Position numbers and translations under genes: made by a program. A stretch of DNA of 55,569 bases from Thalassotalea mangrovi. Lineage in GTDB: Bacteria; Pseudomonadota; Gammaproteobacteria; Enterobacterales; Alteromonadaceae. The stretch is taken from positions 1-55,569 of the forward strand of contig NZ_SWDB01000020.1 in NCBI RefSeq assembly GCF_005116735.1, in the 5' to 3' direction. Under the pieces are notes generated by a model. That model saw nothing but the letters and a program-made list of their open reading frames with translations, did no database searches and was not told where the DNA came from. Below are positions 45,069 to 53,153 of this stretch, one piece after another (position 1 is the first letter of the stretch; the number at the start of each line of letters is the position of its first letter).

Positions 45069-45173
45069 GTGCTAGGAGCTGATGACATCAGCGTGCTCGG
45101 AGTGGTGCATTTTGCCACGTGCCCGGAGTATCGTTTATGATACGTACTCAGGGAGTTGAGAGTTTCAACTCCC
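45069..45173. repeat. Modular repeat: conserved GTGCTMGGAG linker alternating with different hairpins
   Basis: Four units. Linkers GTGCTAGGAG (45069), GTGCTCGGAG (45093), GTGCCCGGAG (45119) and GTACTCAGGGAG (45144). Each is followed by an unrelated palindrome: GCTGATG-a-CATCAGC, GTGG...CCAC, GTATC...GATAC, and GGGAGTTGA...TCAACTCCC (9 bp). The last hairpin abuts the yheS stop. It lies between convergent yghU and yheS and may terminate or protect their transcripts. Confidence 0.7.
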
Positions 45174-45174
45174 G

Positions 45175-47070
45175 CTACTCGCTTATCGCCTCTATCTGCT
45201 CCAACAGCTCCATCCATTCTTCTTCTGCCGTTTCAATTTGTGGTTTTAGCTTTCCCTGTTCTTGCAATAGTTCTGCCAGACGTGCTTTATTCTCAGCATC
45301 GTAAGTTTCGCTCAACGCCAACTCCTGTTCGATGGTATCCAGTTGTGCCTGCCAGTTTTCAATCTGTTGCTCGAGCTTATCGGCTTTTTTCTTTAACGGC
45401 GCCGCTTTCTTGCGAAGCTCAGCCTGTTGGCGTCGTTGTTCTTTCTTATCAACTTTAGGCTGTTCCGATTCGGTTTTCCCTTCCTGTTTAGCCGCCTTTT
45501 TATCATCATCAAGCCAGCGCTGATAATCATCGATATCACCGCTAAAGGCTTCAACCTTGCCGTTACCAACCAGGTAAAACTCGTCAACACAGGACTCGAG
45601 CAGGAATCTGTCGTGGGCTATCAAAATAATGGCACCATTGAATTCCTGCAGTGCTATAACTAACGCCTGACGCATTTCAATATCCAAATGGTTGGTCGGT
45701 TCGTCGAGTAATAATAACTGTGGCTTTTGTAGCACGATAAGGGCCAGCACCAGTCGCGCTTTTTCACCACCAGACATAGTACGGATTTGCCCCAGGGCCT
45801 GGTCGCCGCTAAAGCCAAAGCGGCCCAGATGATTTCGCCCTTCTAAATCGGTCATTGCCGGGTGAGCCAGTAACAACTGATTTAACGGTGTGGAATCTAA
45901 TGACAACTGCTCTAACTGGTGTTGAGAGAAATAGCCAATCGTTAGTTCCTGGGCGCAGAATCGGGTGCCGCTATTGAGCGGAAGTTCTCCGGCCAGAGAT
46001 TTAATCAGAGTGGATTTACCAGCGCCATTGCGTCCCAGCAGGCCGATGCGGGAGCCAGGAACCAGATTCATTTTAACTTGACTTAAAATATTGTGTTCGA
46101 GGCCATAACCACAATCACTTTCATCTAATGTCAGCAATGGGTAAGGCATATATTCCGGATTAATAAAGTTAAACTGAAACTGACTGTCGACGTGGGCAGG
46201 CATTAAATCCGGGAGCTTTTGTAATCGTTTTAAACGACTTTGGGCCTGCTTAGCTTTGCTGGCTTTGGCACGAAAGCGATCAACGAAAGAGGTTAAATGC
46301 TTAATCTCTCGTTGTTGTTTTTGGAACATGGCTTCCTGTTGCGCCAATTGTTCGGCACGCTGGCGTTCAAAGCTTGAGTAGTTACCGCTATATAATCTAG
46401 CCTTGCGATGTTCAATGTGCAGCGTCTGTTCGATAACATTATCGAGAAAATCGCGATCGTGAGAGATCAACACCAGTGTGCCAGTGAATCGTTTTAGCCA
46501 ACGTTGTAACCACAATACCGCATCCAGGTCTAAGTGGTTGGTGGGTTCATCCAATAGTAACAGGTCGGCACGACTTATCAGTGCCTGCGCCAGGTTTAAC
46601 CGCATCCGCCAGCCACCGGAAAAACTGCTAACCGGGCTTTGTAACTGTTCTTGCATGAACCCCAGGCCATGCAGTAATTCTCCTGCCCTGGCTTCGAGGC
46701 TATACCCCTGGATCACATCTATTTGATTTAACAGTTCCGCTTCCAGACCGCCATTTTGATCGGCACGGGCGTTTGCCAGTTGTTGTTCCAGGGCGCGAAA
46801 CTCAGTATCGCCGTCGATGACATAGTCGAGTGCTGACTGCGATAACGCCGGGGTTTCCTGTTTTACGGTGGCAATTTTCCAACCACCTGGCATTTCGAGA
46901 ATCCCTTGCTCAATGGTCAAGCTGCCAGTCAGTGCCGCAAAAAAAGATGATTTACCACAACCATTTGCACCAACTAAGCCGACTTTGTGGCCTGGATGAA
47001 TTCGAAAGCTGGCCTCTTCAAATAGCAGGTTAACGCCACGGGCGAGGGTAAGGTTGCTGGCATTGATCAA
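45175..47070 (-). CDS. yheS: ABC-F family ATPase YheS
   Basis: 631 residues, two ABC domains in one chain without transmembrane parts: Walker A GANGCGKSS and GRNGAGKST, signatures FSGGW and MSGGEK, Walker B LLLLDEPTNHLD twice. The C-terminal 100 residues are a Lys/Glu-rich coiled coil. ABC-F proteins act on the ribosome during elongation. The start is TTG with AGGA eight bases upstream; no ATG fits. In E. coli yheS lies next to yheT-yheU. Confidence 0.93.
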   Translation of the reverse strand: MINASNLTLARGVNLLFEEASFRIHPGHKVGLVGANGCGKSSFFAALTGSLTIEQGILEMPGGWKIATVKQETPALSQSALDYVIDGDTEFRALEQQLANARADQNGGLEAELLNQIDVIQGYSLEARAGELLHGLGFMQEQLQSPVSSFSGGWRMRLNLAQALISRADLLLLDEPTNHLDLDAVLWLQRWLKRFTGTLVLISHDRDFLDNVIEQTLHIEHRKARLYSGNYSSFERQRAEQLAQQEAMFQKQQREIKHLTSFVDRFRAKASKAKQAQSRLKRLQKLPDLMPAHVDSQFQFNFINPEYMPYPLLTLDESDCGYGLEHNILSQVKMNLVPGSRIGLLGRNGAGKSTLIKSLAGELPLNSGTRFCAQELTIGYFSQHQLEQLSLDSTPLNQLLLAHPAMTDLEGRNHLGRFGFSGDQALGQIRTMSGGEKARLVLALIVLQKPQLLLLDEPTNHLDIEMRQALVIALQEFNGAIILIAHDRFLLESCVDEFYLVGNGKVEAFSGDIDDYQRWLDDDKKAAKQEGKTESEQPKVDKKEQRRQQAELRKKAAPLKKKADKLEQQIENWQAQLDTIEQELALSETYDAENKARLAELLQEQGKLKPQIETAEEEWMELLEQIEAISE

Positions 47071-47159
47071 GGTATCATTCCTATGTGTCTGTTAAATTAA
47101 CGCTGAACTGGAGCTTTGACAGGCGTTCTCAATTGCGTACATATCAGTATTAATTGGTA

Positions 47160-47165
47160 TATAAT
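47160..47165 (+). promoter_or_regulatory. Candidate -10 (TATAAT) for yheV
   Basis: A perfect TATAAT 33 bp before the yheV ATG, without a good -35 at 16-18 bp. A perfect TTGACA lies further upstream at 47116-47121 with TACATA after 16 bp, possibly a second promoter. Confidence 0.35.
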
Positions 47166-47197
47166 ACGGCGCACTGAAGTTTACCCGTGATTGTGAA

Positions 47198-47392
47198 ATG
47201 AAGAAACGATTTATTGCTGGCGCCGTATGCCCGGAATGTAAAAGCCAGGATACCATGGCCCTGACCAAACAGGATGGTGTAGAAAAGGTCACCTGTGTCA
47301 GTTGTGGCATGGAAATGACACAACCGGAAGAACAGGTAGCGGCTGATGTTCGCCAGCAAGAACAAGTTATCGGAGTTTTCAAACCGGAGTAG
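47198..47392 (+). CDS. yheV: YheV-family zinc-ribbon protein
   Basis: 64 residues, matching E. coli YheV: KKRFIAGAVCPECKSQD and VTCVSCGMEM give a four-cysteine zinc ribbon, and the tail is EQVIGVFKPE. Function unknown. Divergent from yheS; convergent with slyX across a repeat array. Confidence 0.9.
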   Translation: MKKRFIAGAVCPECKSQDTMALTKQDGVEKVTCVSCGMEMTQPEEQVAADVRQQEQVIGVFKPE

Positions 47393-47407
47393 CTGCAAGC
47401 AAAGCGA

Positions 47408-47545
47408 CTTACAGCTTACAGCTTGAAGCTGTAATAAGGCTGTAACGCTTTAAGGCCGTAAAGTAAAAACGATTCCCCCCATACAACTTAGAGCTTACCG
47501 CTTGCAGCTTGCCGCTTGCAGCTTACCGCTTACAGCTTGCAGCTG
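47408..47545. repeat. Heptamer arrays TACAGCT/TGCAGCT between yheV and slyX
   Basis: Two blocks (47408-47455 and 47487-47545) of units such as TTACAGC, TTGCAGC and TTACCGC on a 7-bp period. TTACAGCTT and AAGCTGTAA in the first block form a 9-bp hairpin. They fill the convergent gap; the word is the same as in the array at the ubiC 3' end. Confidence 0.75.
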
Positions 47546-47547
47546 TG

Positions 47548-47778
47548 TTAATAATGCGGCGGCGGTGTTTCATCCTCCTGACGGGCAACGACCGAGGTGT
47601 TTATATCCTTAACTTTTTGCCCGATTAACCGCAATTGCTCTTCCAGTTCCCGGATGTGTTGTTGATGCACACCGATCTCATGATTTAACTGTTCAATAAC
47701 ATCGTCCTGAAAAGCAAGGCGTGTTTCGAGATTATCCAGACGTTTAAGTAATTGCGCCATTTCGTTTGATTGACTCAT
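47548..47778 (-). CDS. slyX: SlyX family protein
   Basis: 76 residues, a coiled coil: LLKRLDNLETRLAFQDDVIEQLNHEI with regular heptads, ending in the family tail TPPPHY. Function unknown. Adjacent to fkpA, divergently, as in E. coli. Confidence 0.92.
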   Translation of the reverse strand: MSQSNEMAQLLKRLDNLETRLAFQDDVIEQLNHEIGVHQQHIRELEEQLRLIGQKVKDINTSVVARQEDETPPPHY

Positions 47779-48019
47779 ACTGCGACTCTTTGTTAACGCT
47801 TACAACCTTTCTATTATCGCTAAAGATAACCTGGCAAACAACTAACCGGTTTGGCGATTATCTATTGCATCATTGGTATTAGCTATTAAAAGCGATATTG
47901 GTCGGGGCTTTCTTATTTGTTTTATTAACGCTAGTATTAGAAACCTTTAATACCCGGATAATAATAACCTGAATATATTGGGGACTTCTCCGATATGTGG
48001 TTTCTTTTTGGAGAACGAT

Positions 48020-48781
48020 ATGAAACAACTATTAAAACCGACTATGGTAGCCGTTGCCGTTATGGCAATGATGGGCTGTCAGGAAAAACAACAGGAAGCT
48101 GAAAAAGCGCAGGCTGTGAAACTGGAAACGCCGGCTCAGAAACAGGCTTATGCGATTGGCTCATCAATGGGGACTTACCTGACCAAAACTCTGGAACAAC
48201 AACAGGAATATGGTTTTGAGCTGGACAAAGAGCTGATTATTTTAGGTTTGAGCGAAAGCCTGAATGATAAGAGTCAGTTGACCCAGGAAGAAGTTGAGCA
48301 GACGCTGATGGCGTTTGAGCAGGAAGTACGTGCCAAGCAGGAAGAAGTCGCTAAAGTAGAAGCGGAGAAAAACTTAACTGACGGTCAGGCATTCATGGCT
48401 GAAAACGCCAAAGTAGAAGGTGTTAAGGTTACGGAATCAGGTCTTCAGTACCAGGTGCTAACCGCAGGTGAAGGTGAAAAGCCTGAAGCGACTGATACCG
48501 TAAAAGTTCACTACAAAGGTACACTGATTGATGGCGAAGAGTTTGACAGCTCATACTCTCGTGGTGAGCCGATTGAATTCGCTCTTAATCGCGTAATCAA
48601 AGGCTGGACTGAAGGTGTACAGCTGATGAACGTTGGTTCTAAATATAAATTTGTTATCCCTGCGGACCTGGCATACGGTGCAAACGGCACTGGTCCTATT
48701 CCTGCAAACTCAACTCTGGTTTTCGAAGTTGAGCTTCTAGACATCATCAAGCCGGAAGCGGCAGAAGAGTCTGATAAGTAA
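48020..48781 (+). CDS. fkpA: FKBP-type peptidyl-prolyl isomerase FkpA, probable lipoprotein
   Basis: 253 residues from the ATG at 48020 (GGAG six bases upstream); upstream in-frame codons to 47978 are not needed. The signal ends in a lipobox-like AMMGC at Cys20-21, so this homologue is likely lipid-anchored, unlike soluble E. coli FkpA. Helical dimerisation domain (30-130), then an FKBP domain (140-247) with VKVHYKGTLIDGEEFDSSY, IKGWTEGVQLM and YGANGTGPIPANSTLVFEVEL. Periplasmic chaperone and prolyl isomerase. Confidence 0.94.
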   Translation: MKQLLKPTMVAVAVMAMMGCQEKQQEAEKAQAVKLETPAQKQAYAIGSSMGTYLTKTLEQQQEYGFELDKELIILGLSESLNDKSQLTQEEVEQTLMAFEQEVRAKQEEVAKVEAEKNLTDGQAFMAENAKVEGVKVTESGLQYQVLTAGEGEKPEATDTVKVHYKGTLIDGEEFDSSYSRGEPIEFALNRVIKGWTEGVQLMNVGSKYKFVIPADLAYGANGTGPIPANSTLVFEVELLDIIKPEAAEESDK

Positions 48782-48800
48782 TCTTATTTAAGGTTAATCC

Positions 48801-48836
48801 AAAAGCCCATCTGGAGTTATTCAGATGGGCTTTTTT
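48801..48836. terminator. Bidirectional terminator between fkpA and rsd
   Basis: GCCCATCTG (48805-48813) and CAGATGGGC (48822-48830), 9-bp perfect stem, 8-base loop, with AAAA before and TTTTTT after. Serves fkpA, and possibly rsd on the other strand. Confidence 0.9.
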
Positions 48837-48864
48837 AATGGCAACTTGGATCGTTGATTATCGG

Positions 48865-49332
48865 TCAGGCGCTGGTTTTATACAAAGCTTCAATAAGTTG
48901 ATCTTCAAGATCAAACCGTTCTTCTAAAAACTGCCCCAGCGCTGACAAACTGTCATCAAATCCGTCGAGTTCACTGCCATCGTTTAAATCGGCGTATTTA
49001 TCATTGAAGGTTAGGGCAATATCGGTGGAGCGGGAAATTTGCGGGTACAGGCGCTGTGCTAAGGCAAGGCTATCGGGACCATTTTCTTTGCATTTACTTA
49101 CGATCTGATCAAACACTTCGAAATGGCCAGCTGAAATGTAATCCATCAGGACCTGACAGAAGGCCTGGATGTCCGAACTTTTCGGGAGCGCTCGATCTGT
49201 CTTATCAAATGGTGGCAGACCGGCCAACCGACAATAACCCACTAGTACATCCTGTCGTTCGGTTAACCAATTATCAATGGCGTTTAATGAACCACCCCAT
49301 TGTTGTTGTGCTTGTTCCAGACGTGTTAGCAT
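48865..49332 (-). CDS. rsd: Regulator of sigma D (Rsd/AlgQ family)
   Basis: 155 residues from the ATG at 49332, which has GGAGGG four bases upstream; a longer frame to 49413 is not supported. Helical anti-sigma-70 protein: NAIDNWLTERQDVLVGYCRLAG, FCQVLMDYISAGHFEVFD and LGQFLEERFDLEDQLIE match Rsd. It binds RpoD region 4 in stationary phase. rsd and hemE are near neighbours in E. coli too, with nudC between them. Confidence 0.93.
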   Translation of the reverse strand: MLTRLEQAQQQWGGSLNAIDNWLTERQDVLVGYCRLAGLPPFDKTDRALPKSSDIQAFCQVLMDYISAGHFEVFDQIVSKCKENGPDSLALAQRLYPQISRSTDIALTFNDKYADLNDGSELDGFDDSLSALGQFLEERFDLEDQLIEALYKTSA

Positions 49333-49529
49333 TTTTCCCTCCGACATAAATATCGTAATGGCAAGTGGACTATCACTGAATACTACCAGAAAAATGCAAC
49401 AAAGTTTTAACATTTGCGTTGCCGAAGACGTTTATGATCGTTAACGTTTTTTCTGATCTTCAGTAACTGTTTCTTTTGATTATAAAAACAATTATAGATG
49501 GATTTAGCCAAAAGCAACGGAAAATATTT

Positions 49530-50423
49530 TCAGCCCAGGGTTGCATTCAGATAAGCCTTAAGCCGTAAGGCCGACAGTAAAATTCGTTGTTTAATTATCG
49601 GCAGGTGTTGAGCTTTATAGTGACGGTCATAAACCACAATTTGATCGTGTTCAATGCACGCCTGGTTTGGTTGCAATTTGCAATAGCCGAGAGACGGAGT
49701 GCGGGTAATTTGCAGCGATTCATTGGCAAACATTAAAATATTCTGTTGCATTTCAGGGTGCCAGGCCATTGCATTCTCGCGCTGCAATTGTATAAATGCC
49801 TGCTGCCATTGCCGCTGATTTAAACCCAGGTCGCGCACCAGGCAACTATCCCAAACCTGATGCAGGTTTTGACATCGACCCTGTGCATCTGTTACCCGAA
49901 TATCATTGCCGCCCCGGTCGGAAGCGAAGCTTACATGCAACGGCTGGTGAATATCTGCAAACCAATGACTGATAAACAATAACGCCGATAATTTATCGGA
50001 CGAGTTTTTCGAATTCGTCCATAGTTTGTGGTGGATAAGCATGGCCCGGGTAATACAGCCTGACAGACATTCAATCTGCGTTAACCGGGATTTCTGACGA
50101 TCGACATTGATAAAATGCCAGTTTGAATACCGCTGATAAGAGCTCAGGTCACGAATCACATCGGCCCAGATGCAGCTGTCGGAAAAAGTCAGTGGGTGAT
50201 TGTTTTTTCGATGCAGTCGCTGATTGATCTGCGCCTGTTGTTGCCTGGGAATAAGGGTAACTAAATCGTTCAAGGTACGCTGCTGAGTATCAGACAGGTT
50301 ATCAAACACTAATTGACAGACAATTCGATGTCCCTGTTGCCCCAGTGCCTGAGCGCTGGGTATTAGCAAATACCCAACGACAAATAGGGACAAAAAAGTT
50401 ATCAGGCGAGATGAAAGATACAT
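49530..50423 (-). CDS. Secreted S1/P1-type nuclease
   Basis: 297 residues, signal peptide 1-26 (cut AQA/LGQQGH). Three-zinc site residues are visible: His of GHRIV, Asp in WADVIRD, His in NWHFINVD, HWFADIHQPLHV, GGND and NLHQVWD. The mature N-terminal residue, normally Trp, is Leu here; zinc is bound there by the main chain, so activity may remain. Acts on single-stranded DNA/RNA outside the cytosol, perhaps for phosphate or nucleotide scavenging. A terminator-bearing small-RNA candidate lies upstream. Confidence 0.88.
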   Translation of the reverse strand: MYLSSRLITFLSLFVVGYLLIPSAQALGQQGHRIVCQLVFDNLSDTQQRTLNDLVTLIPRQQQAQINQRLHRKNNHPLTFSDSCIWADVIRDLSSYQRYSNWHFINVDRQKSRLTQIECLSGCITRAMLIHHKLWTNSKNSSDKLSALLFISHWFADIHQPLHVSFASDRGGNDIRVTDAQGRCQNLHQVWDSCLVRDLGLNQRQWQQAFIQLQRENAMAWHPEMQQNILMFANESLQITRTPSLGYCKLQPNQACIEHDQIVVYDRHYKAQHLPIIKQRILLSALRLKAYLNATLG

Positions 50424-50515
50424 GGGAATTATTCAATTTTCTGGCTTTAACGCTAATATTAGCGCTTGTTAGCGTCAGCAGGAAAAAGACTCTAGAAAAG
50501 AAAATGATAGCTTAG

Positions 50516-50608
50516 AAAATAAAAAGGCCTTATCAAAAGATAAGGCCGGAAATGCTCGCTGTATGGTCTAGTTTTTACTAGCTTCTTATTAGTTATTCCG
50601 TAAAGCGT
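50516..50608 (-). ncRNA. Candidate intergenic small RNA, about 93 nt
   Basis: On the minus strand a promoter (see next entry) leads to a short transcript with two hairpins: CTAGT-AAAA-ACTAG, then a 9-bp perfect terminator stem GGCCTTATC-TTTT-GATAAGGCC (50526-50547) followed by a U-rich tail. No minus-strand gene lies upstream to need this terminator, and no reading frame fits. Alternative: attenuated leader of the nuclease gene 90 bp downstream. Confidence 0.5.
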
Positions 50609-50614
50609 GTGAAA

Positions 50615-50643
50615 TTTATAACAAAGGTATTTTACCAGCGCAA
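50615..50643 (-). promoter_or_regulatory. Sigma-70 promoter for the candidate small RNA
   Basis: Minus strand TTGCGC (50643-50638), exactly 17 bp, TATAAA (50620-50615); 4/6 and 5/6 consensus matches. Predicted start near 50608. Confidence 0.5.
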
Positions 50644-50848
50644 CACTTTTTTACATTTATTTTTGGAACTAAATCCTGGTACATTTGTACGAAAAATCTC
50701 GTTTGTAGTCTGGGTTAGCGCCATATTCCATCGTAAAATCCATCCAATTCATTGATAATCAAAGAAAGTCTTTTTATCCCGGAATCGGTCGTGGTATCCG
50801 TCGACAACTTTGGGTAAAATGGCGGCAATTTTTTTCGCGGACATCAAA

Positions 50849-51916
50849 ATGACTGAATTAAAAAACGACAATTATCTTCGCGCTTTATTAAAGCAACCTG
50901 TAGAGTACACGCCGATCTGGATGATGCGCCAGGCGGGCAGGTACTTACCTGAGTATAAGGCAACGCGCAAAGACGCTGGTGACTTTATGGCATTGTGTCG
51001 TAATACGGAATTAGCGACGGAAGTAACATTGCAACCGTTACGCCGTTTTCCGCTGGATGCCGCGATTTTATTTAGTGATATTTTAACCATACCGGATGCC
51101 ATGGGCTTGGGGCTTTATTTTGAAACCGGTGAGGGACCTAAGTTTGAGCGCCCAATTACCTGTAAAGCCGATGTAGAAAAAATTGGTCATCCGGATCCGG
51201 AAGGCGAATTACAGTATGTGATGAACGCAGTGCGTTCCATTCGCAAAGCTCTTAACGGTGATGTGCCATTAATTGGTTTCTCAGGCAGCCCCTGGACGTT
51301 GGCGACTTACATGGTAGAAGGTGGCAGTTCAAAAGCCTTTACCAAAATAAAGAAAATGATGTTTGCCGAACCGCAAACCCTGCATTTGTTGCTGGATAAG
51401 TTGGCTGACTCAGTCATTAGTTACCTGAACGCACAAATCGCTGCAGGCGCGCAATCGGTAATGGTATTCGATACCTGGGGTGGTGTTCTTTCTCCGGCGA
51501 TGTATAAAGAATTCTCATTGCAATACATGCATAAAATCGTTGATGGCCTTACTCGTGAAAATGACGGTCGCAAAGTGCCGGTTACCCTGTTTACCAAAAA
51601 CGGTGGTATGTGGTTAGAATCGATCGCCGCAACGGGATGTGATGCGGTTGGTCTGGACTGGACCATCAATATTGAAGATGCTAAGGCACGTGTTGGTGAC
51701 AAAGTTGCATTGCAGGGCAATATGGACCCTTCGATGTTATACGCCCCGAAAGAGCGTATTGAACAGGAAGTCGCGTCTATTCTGGCTGGTTACGGCCATG
51801 ACAACACTGGTCATGTATTCAATCTTGGCCATGGCATTCACCCTGATGTGAATCCTGATCACGCCGGTTACTTCATTGACGCGGTACATCGTTTAAGTAA
51901 GCCTTACCATAAGTAA
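50849..51916 (+). CDS. hemE: Uroporphyrinogen decarboxylase
   Basis: Converts uroporphyrinogen III to coproporphyrinogen III in haem synthesis. 355 residues from the ATG at 50849; an upstream in-frame ATG at 50810 gives a non-family extension. Signatures: [27 protein letters not shown] with the catalytic Asp, [13 protein letters not shown] and [19 protein letters not shown]. It is a single gene, followed by a MITE-like repeat. Confidence 0.97.
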   Translation: MTELKNDNYLRALLKQPVEYTPIWMMRQAGRYLPEYKATRKDAGDFMALCRNTELATEVTLQPLRRFPLDAAILFSDILTIPDAMGLGLYFETGEGPKFERPITCKADVEKIGHPDPEGELQYVMNAVRSIRKALNGDVPLIGFSGSPWTLATYMVEGGSSKAFTKIKKMMFAEPQTLHLLLDKLADSVISYLNAQIAAGAQSVMVFDTWGGVLSPAMYKEFSLQYMHKIVDGLTRENDGRKVPVTLFTKNGGMWLESIAATGCDAVGLDWTINIEDAKARVGDKVALQGNMDPSMLYAPKERIEQEVASILAGYGHDNTGHVFNLGHGIHPDVNPDHAGYFIDAVHRLSKPYHK

Positions 51917-51990
51917 GCCTTATTCAGTTTCTGGCGCTTTAGCTACCGTTAAAGCGTCTGCATTTTTTCTTTTCCTGCCAACAATTCATT

Positions 51991-52045
51991 ATACCAATCA
52001 CATTAAATTCTCACTGAGTGAGCAATAATTTAATGTGATTGGTAT
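51991..52045. mobile_element. MITE-like element, 55-bp internal-deletion copy
   Basis: Exact 16-bp terminal inverted repeats ATACCAATCACATTAA / TTAATGTGATTGGTAT around CTCACTGAGTGAGCAATAAT, which is the right end of the 265-bp copy. Lies between hemE and murB and could fold as a terminator-like hairpin for hemE. Confidence 0.75.
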
Positions 52046-52133
52046 TACCGTTTATCTTTCCGGTGATTTGAGGTTTAACCCTTATTGGTTCTGGTTTATT
52101 ATCGCTGACAGGACCTTCGACGATTTTTAATAA

Positions 52134-53153
52134 ATGACTGCAACTAACAATTCCCTGCAATCGCTAAGCACATTCGCACTACCTGCGATGGCGGATACGT
52201 TGATCCATCTAGACCAACCCGAACAATTGTCTACCATCGACTTTCAATCCCTTGGCGCTTTTTATGTATTAGGTGGTGGCAGCAACAGTATCTTTCTAAA
52301 GGATTACTCAGGCACTATCATTCAACCGGATTTTAAAGGAATCGTTGTTGACGAGCTGGAGCATAGCTGGATGCTGCATGTCGCCGCGGGTGAAAACTGG
52401 CATCAACTGGTGTGCTATTGCCTTGAGCGCAATATGCCTGGCCTGGAAAACCTGGCGTTAATTCCCGGTAATTGTGGTGCCGCCCCGATTCAAAATATTG
52501 GCGCCTACGGAGTCGAGCTGGCAAAGTTCTGCCAATATGTAGATTGGTTCGAGATTGCTACCGGCAATATTCGTAGGCTATCCCTCCAGGAATGCCAGTT
52601 TGGCTATCGAGACAGTGTTTTCAAACACGCATTGAAAAACAAAGGCATTATTGTCGCCATTGGCCTGGAGTTACCGAAACAATGGCAGCCAGAGCTGTCC
52701 TATCCGGGGTTATCCGAGTTACACCAGCCGACACCAAAACAGGTATTCGATACGGTGGTCGCCATTCGACAAAGTAAATTACCTAACCCTGACGAGATAC
52801 CGAATGTTGGCAGCTTTTTTAAAAACCCGGTCGTAGATAAGCAACGATATCAGCGCATGGTTACTGATTATCCGGGGATGCCAGCCTTTCCACAGCCCGA
52901 TGGTTTGGTAAAACTGGCGGCTGGCTGGCTAATTGATCAATGTGGTCTGAAAGGCAAAAAGATTGGCGGTGCCGCGGTTCACCATCGTCAGGCTTTGGTA
53001 TTAACCAATGTCGATAACTGCAACGGCCAGGACTTGCTGGATTTGGCGAATCATGTGCGTTCTACGGTATATGAAACCTTTGCTATTACTCTGGAACCAG
53101 AAGTCAGGTTAATAGGCCAAACCGGTGAAATAACCCTGGAGCCAATTGTCTGA
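52134..53153 (+). CDS. murB: UDP-N-acetylenolpyruvoylglucosamine reductase
   Basis: FAD/NADPH enzyme making UDP-N-acetylmuramate for peptidoglycan. 339 residues, type I (E. coli-like). FAD-binding GGGSNSIF and PGNCGAAPIQNIGAYGVE; YRDSVFK, VGSFFKNPV (catalytic Ser) and C-terminal LEPEVRLIG (catalytic Glu). The stop shares one base with the birA start (TGATG). Confidence 0.96.
   Translation: MTATNNSLQSLSTFALPAMADTLIHLDQPEQLSTIDFQSLGAFYVLGGGSNSIFLKDYSGTIIQPDFKGIVVDELEHSWMLHVAAGENWHQLVCYCLERNMPGLENLALIPGNCGAAPIQNIGAYGVELAKFCQYVDWFEIATGNIRRLSLQECQFGYRDSVFKHALKNKGIIVAIGLELPKQWQPELSYPGLSELHQPTPKQVFDTVVAIRQSKLPNPDEIPNVGSFFKNPVVDKQRYQRMVTDYPGMPAFPQPDGLVKLAAGWLIDQCGLKGKKIGGAAVHHRQALVLTNVDNCNGQDLLDLANHVRSTVYETFAITLEPEVRLIGQTGEITLEPIV

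Noticed and set aside
45069-45173. CRISPR or integron attC-type array
   Set aside because: Linkers are only 10 bp, the variable parts are palindromes, and no integrase or cas gene is present.
50521-50547. Terminator of a rightward transcript
   Set aside because: The U-run follows the stem only on the minus strand.
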